From assembly GCA_017397925.1 (NCBI GenBank), contig JAFQHO010000051.1:1-50158 (forward strand): a stretch of DNA of 50,158 nt, in the 5' to 3' direction. A model generated the notes under the pieces. That model saw nothing but the letters and a program-made list of their open reading frames with translations. It made no database searches and was not told where the DNA came from. The translations under genes and the position numbers were made by a program. Source of the stretch: Ruminococcus sp. Its GTDB lineage: Bacteria > Bacillota > Clostridia > Oscillospirales > Ruminococcaceae. Shown in pieces: positions 1 to 8,741 of the stretch (positions are counted from its first letter, which is position 1; every line of letters begins with the position of its first letter).

Positions 1-1
1 T

Positions 2-199
2 ATTCATGGTGCACTTCTTCGCATGAATCGAAGCATACAATCCGAGGGTGCAAATGGCATTATCAAATGGAACAGGTCGTATACCCGTGTACGCAGAAGA
101 GGCTTAAAAGCATTAAATTTAGAAATTGGGCTGATTTGCTGTGGTTTTAATCTTCACAAGTTCCATTTGAAGAAAAAATCCCTCGCATTGGCTGCCTGA
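2..199 (+). CDS. IS1182-like transposase, C-terminal fragment cut by the window edge
   Basis: The frame is open from the first bases and ends at TGA 197-199, giving 65 residues. They include LLRMNRSIQSEGANGIIKW, a basic RVRRRGLKALNLE stretch and GFNLHKFHLKKK. This matches the tail of IS1182/DDE_Tnp_1 transposases, where a conserved R(S/I)IQxEGxFG motif supplies the last acidic catalytic residue, followed by a basic helix and a closing FN(L/I)xK motif. The 5' part lies outside the window, so intactness cannot be judged. The family call is from motif memory. An A/T-rich tract with a hairpin (223-257) and a terminator follow, as is common at IS ends. Confidence 0.72.
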   Translation: MHGALLRMNRSIQSEGANGIIKWNRSYTRVRRRGLKALNLEIGLICCGFNLHKFHLKKKSLALAA

Positions 200-222
200 G
201 TTTTCAACAAAATAATACTTTT

Positions 223-257
223 CAACACGGCAAAAAAATTATTTTTTCTGCCGGTGT
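223..257. repeat. Hairpin downstream of the transposase fragment
   Basis: An ACACGGCA-A-tract arm pairs with a T-tract-CTGCCGGTGT arm around a short AT loop. It lies 24 bases after the transposase stop and may be its terminator or part of the IS end. Confidence 0.4.
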
Positions 258-310
258 GTTCGTTATACCCTGTTTTCAACAATTTTGTACTTTTTCACTT
301 TTTACATTTT

Positions 311-354
311 AAAAAAGTCCGAGTGGACCATTTCCATGGCTCACTCGGACTTTT
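311..354. terminator. Bidirectional intrinsic terminator
   Basis: A perfect 9-bp stem, GTCCGAGTG (317-325) with CACTCGGAC (342-350), is flanked by A6 on the left and T4 on the right, so it can work in both directions. It may close the IS transcript and the minus-strand two-component operon. Confidence 0.6.
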
Positions 355-411
355 GGTTTCACTTTTTTTACAGCGCCATTCAGTCTGTATAAAAAGGCAT
401 ATTTTATTTAA

Positions 412-435
412 GGGCGAGCAATGCTCGCCCCTACA
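412..435. repeat. 24-bp REP-like palindrome with CCTACA tail
   Basis: GGGCGAGC and GCTCGCCC form a palindrome around AAT, followed by CTACA. The same unit, or its reverse complement, occurs at 23760-23783 and 23932-23955 inside a RAYT gene, and in degenerate form at 45652-45670. Here it is intergenic, downstream of the response regulator. Confidence 0.85.
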
Positions 436-464
436 ATTGGCTATATTACGTTATTTTATATAGA

Positions 465-486
465 GGTGGATAATATCCGCCCCTAC
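465..486. repeat. REP-like palindrome, GGATAATATCC variant, degenerate
   Basis: The core GGATAATATCC is flanked by imperfect G-rich and C-rich arms and ends in CCCCTAC. It is the same variant as the intact copy at 8849-8872 and lies just downstream of the response regulator stop. Confidence 0.7.
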
Positions 487-501
487 GCCATACTTTTTCT
501 G

Positions 502-1125
502 TTATACAAGATTATTTTTAATGGCAAATACCGCAAGCTGTGTACGGTCTTTCAGTTTAAGCTTTTCAAGAAGCCGCGATATACCGTTGCGGACTGTTCC
601 CTCTGCAAGGAAAAGCTCTGCGGCTATCTCCTTGTTGTCATATCCCTCACATATCAGGCGGAGAAATTCAACATCACGCTCAGTAAGGTCAAAATTCTTC
701 GGAGCCTGCTTCACAGGCTCTTTTTTTATTGCCTGGAATACATTATCGCAAAAAACGTTTATTCCCCCTGCCACAGCCTTGATTGAATTTATCACCTGAC
801 TGCTGTCCATTTCTTTGAGGATATAGCCGTCTGCGCCGCTTGCCATAGCCTTTTCTACTGTTTCCTTGTCGTCAAAGGTTGTCAGCACCAGAACTTTCAC
901 GCCATTCAGCTTGTCCTTTATCTGCCGTGTACCGTAACTGCCGTCAAAATCGGGCATACGCATATCCATAAGCACCACATCGGGTTCAAGGCGCAATGCA
1001 AGCTCATACGCCTCTTTACCGTTGCCTGCCTCCCCTACCACTTTTATTTCGGGGTCTTCGCTCAATACAGCCTTTAAGCCCATACGAAGAACTGCCACAT
1101 CATCTGCTATAAGTACCTTAATCAT
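502..1125 (-). CDS. NarL/LuxR-family two-component response regulator
   Basis: The 207-residue protein has an N-terminal receiver domain (about 1-120) with acidic D8 D9, phosphoacceptor D54 in VVLMDMRMP, the LTT switch motif near 80 and the conserved Lys in YILKEMD near 103. A C-terminal LuxR-type helix-turn-helix follows (LTERDVEFLRLICEG, then NKEIAAELFLAEGTVRNGISR, about 147-187). It starts 4 bases after the stop of the histidine kinase, so the two form an operon and almost certainly a cognate pair. The kinase's last codons (TGTAGGGTGA) also supply the ribosome binding site. The regulon is unknown. The upstream position of the pair relative to no obvious target gene leaves the signal open. 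Confidence 0.93.
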   Translation of the reverse strand: MIKVLIADDVAVLRMGLKAVLSEDPEIKVVGEAGNGKEAYELALRLEPDVVLMDMRMPDFDGSYGTRQIKDKLNGVKVLVLTTFDDKETVEKAMASGADGYILKEMDSSQVINSIKAVAGGINVFCDNVFQAIKKEPVKQAPKNFDLTERDVEFLRLICEGYDNKEIAAELFLAEGTVRNGISRLLEKLKLKDRTQLAVFAIKNNLV

Positions 1126-1129
1126 ATTA

Positions 1130-2719
1130 TCACCCTACAGGAATTTTTATCATAGTTGTGAAGCCCTCTCCCTCAACTGAGGAGAACCTCACTTTTCCGC
1201 CTATTTCTTCTATTCGGCGGCGGATACCGCTTAAACCGTTATTTTCTTTGATATTATCACAGCCTCTGCCGTTGTCGAATATATAAAGCTCCAGACGGTC
1301 ATCAAGGAATTTTATGATAATATCTATTCTTTCAGCTCCCGAATACCGCATTGCATTTGTAACGGTTTCCTTAACTGAATCATACACCTGTCGTATGCAG
1401 AAGGCATATCGGCTGTCCTCTGTTCCCTGCACGCATACATCAACCTCGATGCTTCTAACAGCGTCGGTTACTGTCTTGACTGCCCTTACAACCGATGTCA
1501 TAAACTCATCGTCACGGAGATTGTTTATAGAGCAGCGGAGCTGTGTGATGCCGCTTCGCGAAAGCCCGTCGATTTCAGCTATATATTGCGGTATATTGCC
1601 AATTTTGCCGTTTTTCAGCTCCGCCTCTGTAATTTTGGCAAGAGAGCTTATCATTGTGAAGGTATGACCTGCGGAATCGTGGATTTCCTGCGCAATTCTG
1701 TTTCTCTCGTGTTCGATTGAAAGCTTTTTTTCAGCCTGTGCAAGCTCATAGTATTCGGTTATATTGCTGATAAGTACTATACCTGCAATTTCTGTTCCCG
1801 TTTCGTTGCATATACGACTGCTTTTAAGGCTGTATCGTTCATTTTCCACAGAAAATTCTGCTGAACTTTCAGAAGAATTCAATTCAATCCCCGAAAGCAC
1901 TGCAAGAGCTGCATAGAAGCCTGAAATATCGGTAAAATCTGTGGGTACGAGCTTTTTCATCGCCTTATTGCTGTAGGTGCTGTTTCCCTCAGTATCGAAT
2001 ACTGCAGCCGCTGTACCGATGTTATCAAAGGTGTCCTGAATGGCAATCTGATTGATATCCAGCAGTCCGTAACGGCGGATAGCAATAAGCACCATAATCA
2101 CAGAAAAGGCAAAAAACAGCGGTGTAAGCTCGATTTCGGTGTTTATAATGCCGCATACTGAAAGAATGTTTATCAGCAGCGGAACAGCCGCCGCCAACGC
2201 GAGAAACATTGACTGTGCTGATACCGTACTGCCCTTTGAATGGCGGATAAACATAAGGGATATACCCAGCAAAATAAATATGTAGAACAAAAGCTGAAAT
2301 ATATAGAACATTATTCCATAGGTTATGCCATTTATGCCGAATTCCCTGTAATACAGCCTGTGAAGCGGATTTGTAGCAACTACCGCATACATTATCACCG
2401 ATACAACGGGAAAAAATTTCACGGCATTTCTGAATTTTGCCGATGTCTCGGAATATTCCGCGGAAAACATAAGCCAGAAGGGCGAAAACAGGCATATACC
2501 AAAATTGCCGATGAGATAGCTTACTGTAAGCTGTGTATTATTAACGGAAAATATGATGAGAAGCTGCGAAACAAGCCAGAGAACAATAGAAAGCTGACAG
2601 ACAATGAAAAGCCTTGTCATTCGGTTTTTATTGCCTCGTGACAAAATCCAGCCTACAGTGCCAAGCATACCGCACAGGCCTGTTAAAAGCAGCACTGACG
2701 CTGTAACAGTTACTGCCAT
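1130..2719 (-). CDS. Sensor histidine kinase with N-terminal 7TM region
   Basis: The 529-residue kinase starts with about seven membrane helices (residues 5-215) that resemble the histidine kinase N-terminal 7TM region. A PAS-like segment follows (about 228-320, FDNIGTAAAVFDTEGNSTYSN). The HisKA_3 dimerisation box has phosphoacceptor H347 in RIAQEIHDSAGH, and the HATPase_c domain contains DNGRGCDNI and the G box GLSGIRRRIEEIGG. HisKA_3 kinases pair with NarL-type regulators, which fits the regulator 4 bases downstream. The start has AGGAG 8 bases upstream. The ligand is unknown; this 7TM type is thought to sense membrane or small-molecule cues. Confidence 0.92.
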   Translation of the reverse strand: MAVTVTASVLLLTGLCGMLGTVGWILSRGNKNRMTRLFIVCQLSIVLWLVSQLLIIFSVNNTQLTVSYLIGNFGICLFSPFWLMFSAEYSETSAKFRNAVKFFPVVSVIMYAVVATNPLHRLYYREFGINGITYGIMFYIFQLLFYIFILLGISLMFIRHSKGSTVSAQSMFLALAAAVPLLINILSVCGIINTEIELTPLFFAFSVIMVLIAIRRYGLLDINQIAIQDTFDNIGTAAAVFDTEGNSTYSNKAMKKLVPTDFTDISGFYAALAVLSGIELNSSESSAEFSVENERYSLKSSRICNETGTEIAGIVLISNITEYYELAQAEKKLSIEHERNRIAQEIHDSAGHTFTMISSLAKITEAELKNGKIGNIPQYIAEIDGLSRSGITQLRCSINNLRDDEFMTSVVRAVKTVTDAVRSIEVDVCVQGTEDSRYAFCIRQVYDSVKETVTNAMRYSGAERIDIIIKFLDDRLELYIFDNGRGCDNIKENNGLSGIRRRIEEIGGKVRFSSVEGEGFTTMIKIPVG

Positions 2720-2738
2720 ATTTTCACTCCTTTCAACG

Positions 2739-2771
2739 GCAATGCCGCACGTATAATACGTGCGGTATTGC
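2739..2771. promoter_or_regulatory. Strong 15-bp hairpin just upstream of the histidine kinase
   Basis: GCAATGCCGCACGTA (2739-2753) and TACGTGCGGTATTGC (2757-2771) pair almost perfectly around a 3-base loop. On the minus strand it sits between the stop at 2829 and the kinase Shine-Dalgarno. It lacks a minus-strand T-tract, so it could be a weak terminator, an mRNA stabiliser or a leader element. Confidence 0.5.
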
Positions 2772-2828
2772 TGTTATATTTTATTGTTTACCCCAATTCA
2801 TATTTAATATTTTTCTGTGCTGTTCCCC

Positions 2829-5186
2829 TTACCAGCTCCAGTCTGAAAATGTCTTAGTAACAGTTTCTTTCATAGATTCGCCTTTTTTGCGGCAAGCTTC
2901 GTTGATAGCTGCAATTATGATGAAGATTACACCAACTGCAAGGAGGTATACCCACCAGCCTGCGGATGTGAAGTACTTAGCTGTAAGAAGAACAGTAAGT
3001 ATAACAAGTGCAATTGAAGAAACGCTGAACCAGGTCTTGCTCTTTGCATAGAATGAGAAGATGAGAACTGCCGCTGTAACTGCAAGAACAAAGATTCTGT
3101 TTGCCATATTGTCGTGAATGATACCATCAACTATAAGTCCGCCGAAAGCAAGAATGAACATCACTGTAGATACAACCTTTGAAACTTCTTTGTGATTTCT
3201 CCAGATAAGCTTGTATGCAACGCCGAGAAGCATCAGTATACCAAGGTTTATCTTGCTTGAAACGAGAGAGGAATCGAATGTGAGGAAAGGTCTGAAAACA
3301 AATGCAAATGAAACGATAAGAGCTGATACTGAAAGAAGAACTGCTGCTGTATTCTTGTTTGTATTCTTCTTGATGAATGCCGCAACGTATATAGCCACAG
3401 CAATATATATCAGGAAGCGTGTAACCTCGTTAATTGTTGAAAGTCCGAACAAAGCAACGAGAGATGTGGGAAGAAGAACGTCGAAGCTTATGCGGTCATT
3501 CTTCTTATATATGATGGATTCGGAGAATACTGCTCTTGAAGCAATTACGAGAAGTGCGAATAATCCCAGTAATATGTAGTTTCTGATGTTGTCGTTCTTG
3601 ATATGCACAACAGTAATATTTATTACTGTAATGATAAGTGCTATAACAGAACCGGCTGCTGTAATATTGTTCTTCATTGTGCAAGAAATGATGAAGTGGA
3701 ATATGCTGACGCCGATTGTAATGAAGAAAAGCTCAGAATAACCTGAAATTGCGAAAAGTGTGAATACAGCCGCTGTCATAAGAGTATATTCAGCTGAATG
3801 AGCTCTTACAGGGTGCTTTGTGTAGAAATCAAATGCAATAGTAGGCAGGAAGATGAAGAATGAAGCCATAAGTATGTAAACAATTGCAAGTGTGCCGTAT
3901 ACAATAACTCTGAATTCATCAGTTGTACCTCCGCTGATGAATAAATGGTCATATGCCGTATAAGCCATACACAGAGGCATTAAGGGAAGTGCAAGACCTG
4001 CCACAAACTGGATATCCTTTGACTTATGGAGGCAGTAGCCCATAATAATTGCAGTAAGAACAGCAGGGAGAAGAAGATTAAGTCCGAACACATCATTTGA
4101 ATCTGCATTGAGAGCAACAATAGAACCTATTACAAAGCCGATAAATGAAATAATCTTTGATACTGTAAGATTTTCGGGGATGACATAATTAAGAGAATAA
4201 ATTACAAATGTAATTGCTCCGAAAAGAAGCATTGCCCAAGGCTCACCGATTTCATCCTCAAGTCCGCCCGATACTGTAAATGCTGTATAAACGCCGATAA
4301 TATCAGCAAAAATGAACATCCACTTCTGATTTTTCAGGAAACCGTATGCAAAAAGCTGAACAAGAATAATACCAAGAACAGCAAATGTATACCATGTAGC
4401 ATCAAAAGTTGTGCCTACAGCGTAGCTGAGAGCGATAAGCTGATAAATAACAGCGGAAATGTCGCCGATAATCTCGGCAGGAGCCTCAAAGGCTGTACCC
4501 TTATGTGGCTTGAATACGTGAAGAACAGCAGTAATTATAAGCTGTGCAATACCGATAACAGGAGCAAACTGCTCGAAATTCTCAGTAACCTGTCCGCAAA
4601 GGAAAACAATTGCAATGGATATAAACGAGAAGCCTGTGTAGTGGAACGATGCGTGCTTGTAAAGGCTATGACCGGCAAAAGCTGATACAGCCGCAAGAAC
4701 TGCCATAACTGCAAGGAATGTACCGCATCCCACTCCCTTAAAGCTGAACCATTCGCCGAAAAGCTGATAATAACCTGCTGTACCGAATGAAACAATAGCA
4801 ACGAGAGTACCAATCATATAGAAGGCAGATGAGGTATGAACAAGGTTAACAGCTGCTTTCAGAACTCCGCATATAGCAAAAGCGATAATCGAAGCACCTG
4901 CAAGAGCGAAAACTCTTGTAACAGGCTCCATACTGAGCCAGTTTGCAGCCACAAAGGTTATAGCGGAAAGCATAATGAATATTGTACCGATGAGAAGCAT
5001 AACCGTAGAAGCAGGAAGCTTCTTTTTTGGCGGCTTAGGAGCCATATATACAGGCCCGTAAACAGCTTTGTTCAACTGCGTGTGATTTTTTTCGTGTTTT
5101 ACAAGTGCGGCAATTCCGAAGCCGATACCGATAGGAACACCTATAAAAACTACTAAAAGAATAACCATCAACATCATTAATGTCAT
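2829..5186 (-). CDS. Large polytopic membrane protein, DUF2157-like N-terminal region
   Basis: The protein has 785 residues from the chosen start and is almost entirely hydrophobic, with roughly 20 or more membrane helices. After a first helix comes a short basic loop (PKPPKKK), then GTIFIMLSAITFVAANWLS, which resembles the FxAANW motif of DUF2157 membrane proteins. No catalytic motif is visible and the function is unknown. A GTG three codons earlier abuts the Shine-Dalgarno (AAAGGAGTG), so the ATG at 5186, 8 bases from the AGGAG, is preferred. It is followed by the histidine kinase on the same strand about 110 bases away, with a hairpin between, so co-transcription is possible but not shown. 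Confidence 0.75.
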   Translation of the reverse strand: MTLMMLMVILLVVFIGVPIGIGFGIAALVKHEKNHTQLNKAVYGPVYMAPKPPKKKLPASTVMLLIGTIFIMLSAITFVAANWLSMEPVTRVFALAGASIIAFAICGVLKAAVNLVHTSSAFYMIGTLVAIVSFGTAGYYQLFGEWFSFKGVGCGTFLAVMAVLAAVSAFAGHSLYKHASFHYTGFSFISIAIVFLCGQVTENFEQFAPVIGIAQLIITAVLHVFKPHKGTAFEAPAEIIGDISAVIYQLIALSYAVGTTFDATWYTFAVLGIILVQLFAYGFLKNQKWMFIFADIIGVYTAFTVSGGLEDEIGEPWAMLLFGAITFVIYSLNYVIPENLTVSKIISFIGFVIGSIVALNADSNDVFGLNLLLPAVLTAIIMGYCLHKSKDIQFVAGLALPLMPLCMAYTAYDHLFISGGTTDEFRVIVYGTLAIVYILMASFFIFLPTIAFDFYTKHPVRAHSAEYTLMTAAVFTLFAISGYSELFFITIGVSIFHFIISCTMKNNITAAGSVIALIITVINITVVHIKNDNIRNYILLGLFALLVIASRAVFSESIIYKKNDRISFDVLLPTSLVALFGLSTINEVTRFLIYIAVAIYVAAFIKKNTNKNTAAVLLSVSALIVSFAFVFRPFLTFDSSLVSSKINLGILMLLGVAYKLIWRNHKEVSKVVSTVMFILAFGGLIVDGIIHDNMANRIFVLAVTAAVLIFSFYAKSKTWFSVSSIALVILTVLLTAKYFTSAGWWVYLLAVGVIFIIIAAINEACRKKGESMKETVTKTFSDWSW

Positions 5187-5239
5187 ATAGAACACTCCTT
5201 TCGCTTTCGGGAAGGTTTCTTTCCTCCCCCTGTGACTAT

Positions 5240-5302
5240 ATTATACCATATCTGACAGATTTTGAAAGGTGTCATTCGTCACTTTATGAGTGACAAATGT
5301 CA
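5240..5302 (-). promoter_or_regulatory. Promoter -10 with an upstream imperfect inverted repeat
   Basis: A minus-strand TATAAT (complement of 5240-5245) has only a poor -35 match (CTTTCA, complement of 5263-5268). Directly upstream lies a 14-bp imperfect inverted repeat, TGTCATTCGTCACT (5270-5283) and AGTGACAAATGTCA (5289-5302), with a 5-base spacer. A weak -35 next to a dyad suggests an activator site; this is inference. Confidence 0.42.
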
Positions 5303-5393
5303 CTTTTCACACTAATATTATCATATAACGCGAAAAAAATCAATAAATATACAATTACATATTATTACATTTCATACCAATCCCTAAAATGTT

Positions 5394-5513
5394 AGTAGAC
5401 AAAAGTGATGAGCAGAAATGATGTATGTCAAGGCGGACGACGAAAGCATATTGTCGTATGGTGAGGAGGACAACGATGACATACGTCATTTATGCCAGTT
5501 AGATTTGTCTACT
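5394..5513. repeat. 120-bp inverted-repeat element overlapping the 3' end of the YdbT-like gene
   Basis: AGTAGACAAA (5394-5403) pairs with TTTGTCTACT (5504-5513), and AAATGATGTATGTC (5416-5429) pairs with GACATACGTCATTT (5478-5491) with one mismatch. Between them ACGAC and GTCGT allow an inner stem. The stop codon (5486-5488) and last nine or so codons of the minus-strand gene lie in the right arm. Confidence 0.6.
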
Positions 5514-6952
5514 GTTGTTTCAGGGATTGGTATCAGCATTTTCGAAATATTTCTGCCCTCTTTCAGCCATAACCCTTTTACTTTATACCGTGAAGGCGTT
5601 TCTCCCGTAAACCATATAACAACGGTACATTTGCGGAATATCCGCTGGATTATATTGCGGTTTATCTGCACCATTGCGATATTTTCTTTTTTAGCGGTTA
5701 CAGTATGGAATACAGTACCCACCACAGAGCGAATTACGATTATATCGCTGTATACGGTAATTCCGCTTATTAAAAGAGCTGCAATCTTAACCATAACAAG
5801 CCATACAAGGGGAATATAAGCCATTACAGCAAGGAATTTCCACAGACCGCGGTCATCCCAGAGAAGATAATCGGAAAAATGATAGAGCAGAGAAACAGCA
5901 ATAATACTAAAAAACGGCACACCTGCATAGCTGAAAAAGGAAGTCCGTGCAGGGCGGTATTTCATTACTTCCTCCCCTCTCTTGACGAACAAACCCGGTT
6001 TTTTACTGTTACCCATAGGAAAAATCACAGGCAAGTGGGAGTCATACCCATATCCGGGACAGCTTATATTAACCGTAAAAGCGCCGCATATCTTCATAAT
6101 AAGGTTCTGTCTCAGGTCGATGTAATTTATATGCTCCGTCCTTATTCTATGCTTACGACGCTTTAAAAGGCCAAAAGAAACATTTATAAAGTCCCTGTCT
6201 GCCGATATGGCAAACCAGGCATAAATCAGCAGATTTCTTATAAATGATATAAGCCACATAACAAAGAAAAACAATGCCGCCATAGCTGCCGCTTTAGGAA
6301 TTCCGCTGAGAAGGCGGGAATAAATAATTTCCGCCTGCTGTGTGACTTTTTCAAAAGCAATTGAAAAAATATCCTTTGCAATATCGCCGCCTTTGAAGAA
6401 AAACGCGGCAATATAGACAACTCCCGAAAAGCCACTGGAAAAGAACACGGAAAACAGCATAATTGACACAATTCCCGGTTTTGGGATATCCTTTACAGCA
6501 TTTTCCTTTTTAACGTCGGGAATATGCCCCATTATTTCATCTGCCGTCTTTCTTTTCACAAGAAGCTTCAAATCCGCTGATTTATAAAAACCTGCACCCG
6601 TATCAAGACGAATACTCACCGCCTTGAATGGTATAAGAAAAAACAGGGTTTCCTCCGCCGCTGAGCTTACACTGTCAAAGGGCATAACCGTTTTCATTCT
6701 GAATAGAATGCCCTTTTTACGGCAAAGCTGATTTCCGTCAATGCTAATCTCTGAAAAATGCCACTGAATATATCCGTATATAATAATTATGCCGATAACC
6801 GCAAGATCCAGCCAAGCGCCCTTTACCCAGCGGTATATTCCCGATAAATCAAATTTCAGTACAGATATACCGCGAAGCAGGGGAAATATAAGCAGCCACA
6901 GGTTTTTAGCAGAATAACGCATAATACGCAGGGGATGTTCACGGAACTTCAT
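5486..6952 (-). CDS. YdbT-like membrane protein with bacterial PH domains
   Basis: The 488-residue protein has alternating membrane helices and bPH_2 (DUF304) type segments. Recognisable pieces are HFSEISIDGNQLCRKKGILFRMKTVMP (shown in two parts: HFSEISIDGN and KKGILFRMKTVMP), AISADRDFINVSFGLLKRRK with an RIRTEHINYIDLRQN segment, and a third, weaker VYSDIIVIRS segment. B. subtilis YdbT has this architecture and is encoded with YdbS, as here: the two genes overlap by 4 bases (ATGA). The role of the family is unclear; a link to cell-envelope stress has been proposed. The C-terminal residues fall inside an inverted-repeat element and may not be native to the family. Confidence 0.78.
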   Translation of the reverse strand: MKFREHPLRIMRYSAKNLWLLIFPLLRGISVLKFDLSGIYRWVKGAWLDLAVIGIIIIYGYIQWHFSEISIDGNQLCRKKGILFRMKTVMPFDSVSSAAEETLFFLIPFKAVSIRLDTGAGFYKSADLKLLVKRKTADEIMGHIPDVKKENAVKDIPKPGIVSIMLFSVFFSSGFSGVVYIAAFFFKGGDIAKDIFSIAFEKVTQQAEIIYSRLLSGIPKAAAMAALFFFVMWLISFIRNLLIYAWFAISADRDFINVSFGLLKRRKHRIRTEHINYIDLRQNLIMKICGAFTVNISCPGYGYDSHLPVIFPMGNSKKPGLFVKRGEEVMKYRPARTSFFSYAGVPFFSIIAVSLLYHFSDYLLWDDRGLWKFLAVMAYIPLVWLVMVKIAALLISGITVYSDIIVIRSVVGTVFHTVTAKKENIAMVQINRNIIQRIFRKCTVVIWFTGETPSRYKVKGLWLKEGRNISKMLIPIPETTVDKSNWHK

Positions 6953-7377
6953 ATACTCCCCCTCTCTACGGCAAGATCAAGTATATCCTGCATATCCTTT
7001 TTGCTGAGAAACATAAGTCTGAGCCGACCGCCGTACATAAATAAAACAGCAATATTAAGGCCTGTATGCCCTGAAAAAGGCGTAGTAACCGCCGATGTAT
7101 AACGTACAGCAGAGAATTCCGCCGTTTTGCTTGTATGAAAGACAACTCCGCTGTATTTCGTAATTCTCTCCCCGTCAGTCTCATAGCGGAGATTTCGGAA
7201 ATAAAGGGGAATGTACACACAATCGAGAACTACAGCCACAGCACTTATGATAATAGCGGAAATCCGCGTAAAATCAGGAACAAAAAGTCTTATAGCAAAT
7301 ATAAAAAATGCAGAAACAATAACAACAAAAAGCATAGCATAGCCGCAGGCATTTTTATCGGGAAGAATTTTTTTCAT
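6949..7377 (-). CDS. YdbS-like small PH-domain membrane protein
   Basis: The 142-residue protein has two N-terminal membrane helices (about 10-30 and 37-57) followed by a bPH_2 domain that starts with LRYETDGERITKYSGVVFHT and ends with a short helix (KKDMQDILDLAVERG). This is the size and order of YdbS. It overlaps the YdbT-like gene by 4 bases, a sign of translational coupling. The GGGGGTGTG before the ATG acts as the ribosome binding site. The genes are transcribed away from the symporter, separated by about 95 bases. Confidence 0.75.
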   Translation of the reverse strand: MKKILPDKNACGYAMLFVVIVSAFFIFAIRLFVPDFTRISAIIISAVAVVLDCVYIPLYFRNLRYETDGERITKYSGVVFHTSKTAEFSAVRYTSAVTTPFSGHTGLNIAVLFMYGGRLRLMFLSKKDMQDILDLAVERGSI

Positions 7378-7471
7378 TACACACCCCCTATGAATTTTTA
7401 CGATATAAAACTACATAAATATATTATAACTCATTTTAACAGAAAAGTACACCATTTTGGAGGATTTTTTT

Positions 7472-8707
7472 ATGATTCTTGAAAAAATTAATAATTTTGT
7501 CTGGGGAAACGGACTTGTATTTCTCCTTATGTTCACAGGGGTATTTCTGACAACCAAGCTGAAATTAATACAGCTCCGTCTGCCATTCCTGATGAAAAAA
7601 CACGGAAAATCGCAGAATTCGGGATTATCCCAGTTTAAAACCGTATGTATGAGCCTTGGTACAGCTATGGGTACAGGAAATATCGTAGGAGCCGCCTCAG
7701 CCGTTGCCGTAGGAGGTGCAGGAGCCATATTCTGGATGTGGATATCAGCATTTCTTGGTATGGCTGTAGTGTACGCCGAAAATATTTTTTCAGCAAAATA
7801 CAGCAACGATGAGCTGAAAGGCCCTATGGCTTATCTCACAAAAGGCGTAGGAAATCCGTTAATGGCGTTATTTTTCGCCATATTCTGCGTGTGCGCTTCA
7901 TTAGGTATGGGAAGTATGGCGCAGATAAGCGTATTTACAGAAGCATTAGGCCAATGCACCGATTTCAGTCCTGTTTTAGCCGCAGTTATCATATTTGCAG
8001 CAGTATGGCTTGTTATACAAGGCGGCGGACAGCGTATAGGAGCAGCCGCCCAGTATCTCCTGCCCACAGCTTCTATAGTGTACGCAGCAGCCTGTATAGG
8101 GGTTATAGCTTTAAATTTCAGCGATATACCGCAAATTTTCAATAGTATCTTCTCTGAGGCATTCAATTTCAGGTCAGCCGCAGGAGGCACAGCAGGCTAT
8201 GCCGTGTCAATCGGCATCCGCCGCGGACTTTTCTCCAATGAAGCAGGACTTGGCAGTTCCCCCATACTCCACAGCGCCGCCGAGGACACAACCCCCGAAA
8301 CACAGGGATTATGGAGTATGTTTGAGGTTTTTTTCGATACAATAGTATGCTGCACACTTACCGCAGTAACGGTATTATGCGGCTCAGACAATTTCTCCCC
8401 TGCCGAGGCCATATCTACATTTTTGGGCGATTTTTCGGATATTTTCATCACAGCCGAGCTTGGAATATTCTCATTCTGCACGGTTATAGGCTGGTATTAC
8501 TGCGGAATGACGGCATTCAAGCACATATTCAAAGGCAAATACATAGGCGGATTTGCGGTATTATACGCCGCAACAGCCGCCTGCGGAGCAATATTTTCCG
8601 CAGAATCAATATGGCTTATATCCGACATATTCAACGGTTTAATGGCATTTATCAATATAACAGGCCTGCTGATATTAATATTCACAGATAAAAAAGCATT
8701 ACAATAA
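7472..8707 (+). CDS. Alanine/glycine:cation symporter family protein (AGCS)
   Basis: The protein has 411 residues and about ten membrane helices. The AGCS hallmarks are present: SLGTAMGTGNIVGAASAVAVGG near the N-terminus and RRGLFSNEAGLGSSPILHSAA in the middle. The family imports alanine, glycine or related amino acids with Na+ or H+; the substrate cannot be told from sequence. It is somewhat shorter than typical members (about 440-480) because the extracellular loops are short. The ATG at 7472 is chosen since GGAGG (7459-7463) lies 8 bases upstream; an in-frame TTG at 7457 overlaps that site. It is monocistronic, with a repeat-rich gap after it. Confidence 0.9.
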   Translation: MILEKINNFVWGNGLVFLLMFTGVFLTTKLKLIQLRLPFLMKKHGKSQNSGLSQFKTVCMSLGTAMGTGNIVGAASAVAVGGAGAIFWMWISAFLGMAVVYAENIFSAKYSNDELKGPMAYLTKGVGNPLMALFFAIFCVCASLGMGSMAQISVFTEALGQCTDFSPVLAAVIIFAAVWLVIQGGGQRIGAAAQYLLPTASIVYAAACIGVIALNFSDIPQIFNSIFSEAFNFRSAAGGTAGYAVSIGIRRGLFSNEAGLGSSPILHSAAEDTTPETQGLWSMFEVFFDTIVCCTLTAVTVLCGSDNFSPAEAISTFLGDFSDIFITAELGIFSFCTVIGWYYCGMTAFKHIFKGKYIGGFAVLYAATAACGAIFSAESIWLISDIFNGLMAFINITGLLILIFTDKKALQ

Positions 8708-8741
8708 CCCCAGAAAATCCGCAATAAACCACCGTTTCTCT

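Noticed and set aside
254-799. Plus-strand frames upstream of and across the response regulator
   Set aside because: They cross the terminator and palindromic repeats and overlap a clear gene on the other strand.
2025-2495. A 156-codon frame overlapping the histidine kinase in another frame
   Set aside because: It lies fully inside the kinase gene, which has clear domains, and it has no recognisable motif.
5418-5819. A 133-codon plus-strand frame starting in the 120-bp inverted repeat
   Set aside because: It is antisense to the YdbT-like gene, with no ribosome binding site and no motif.
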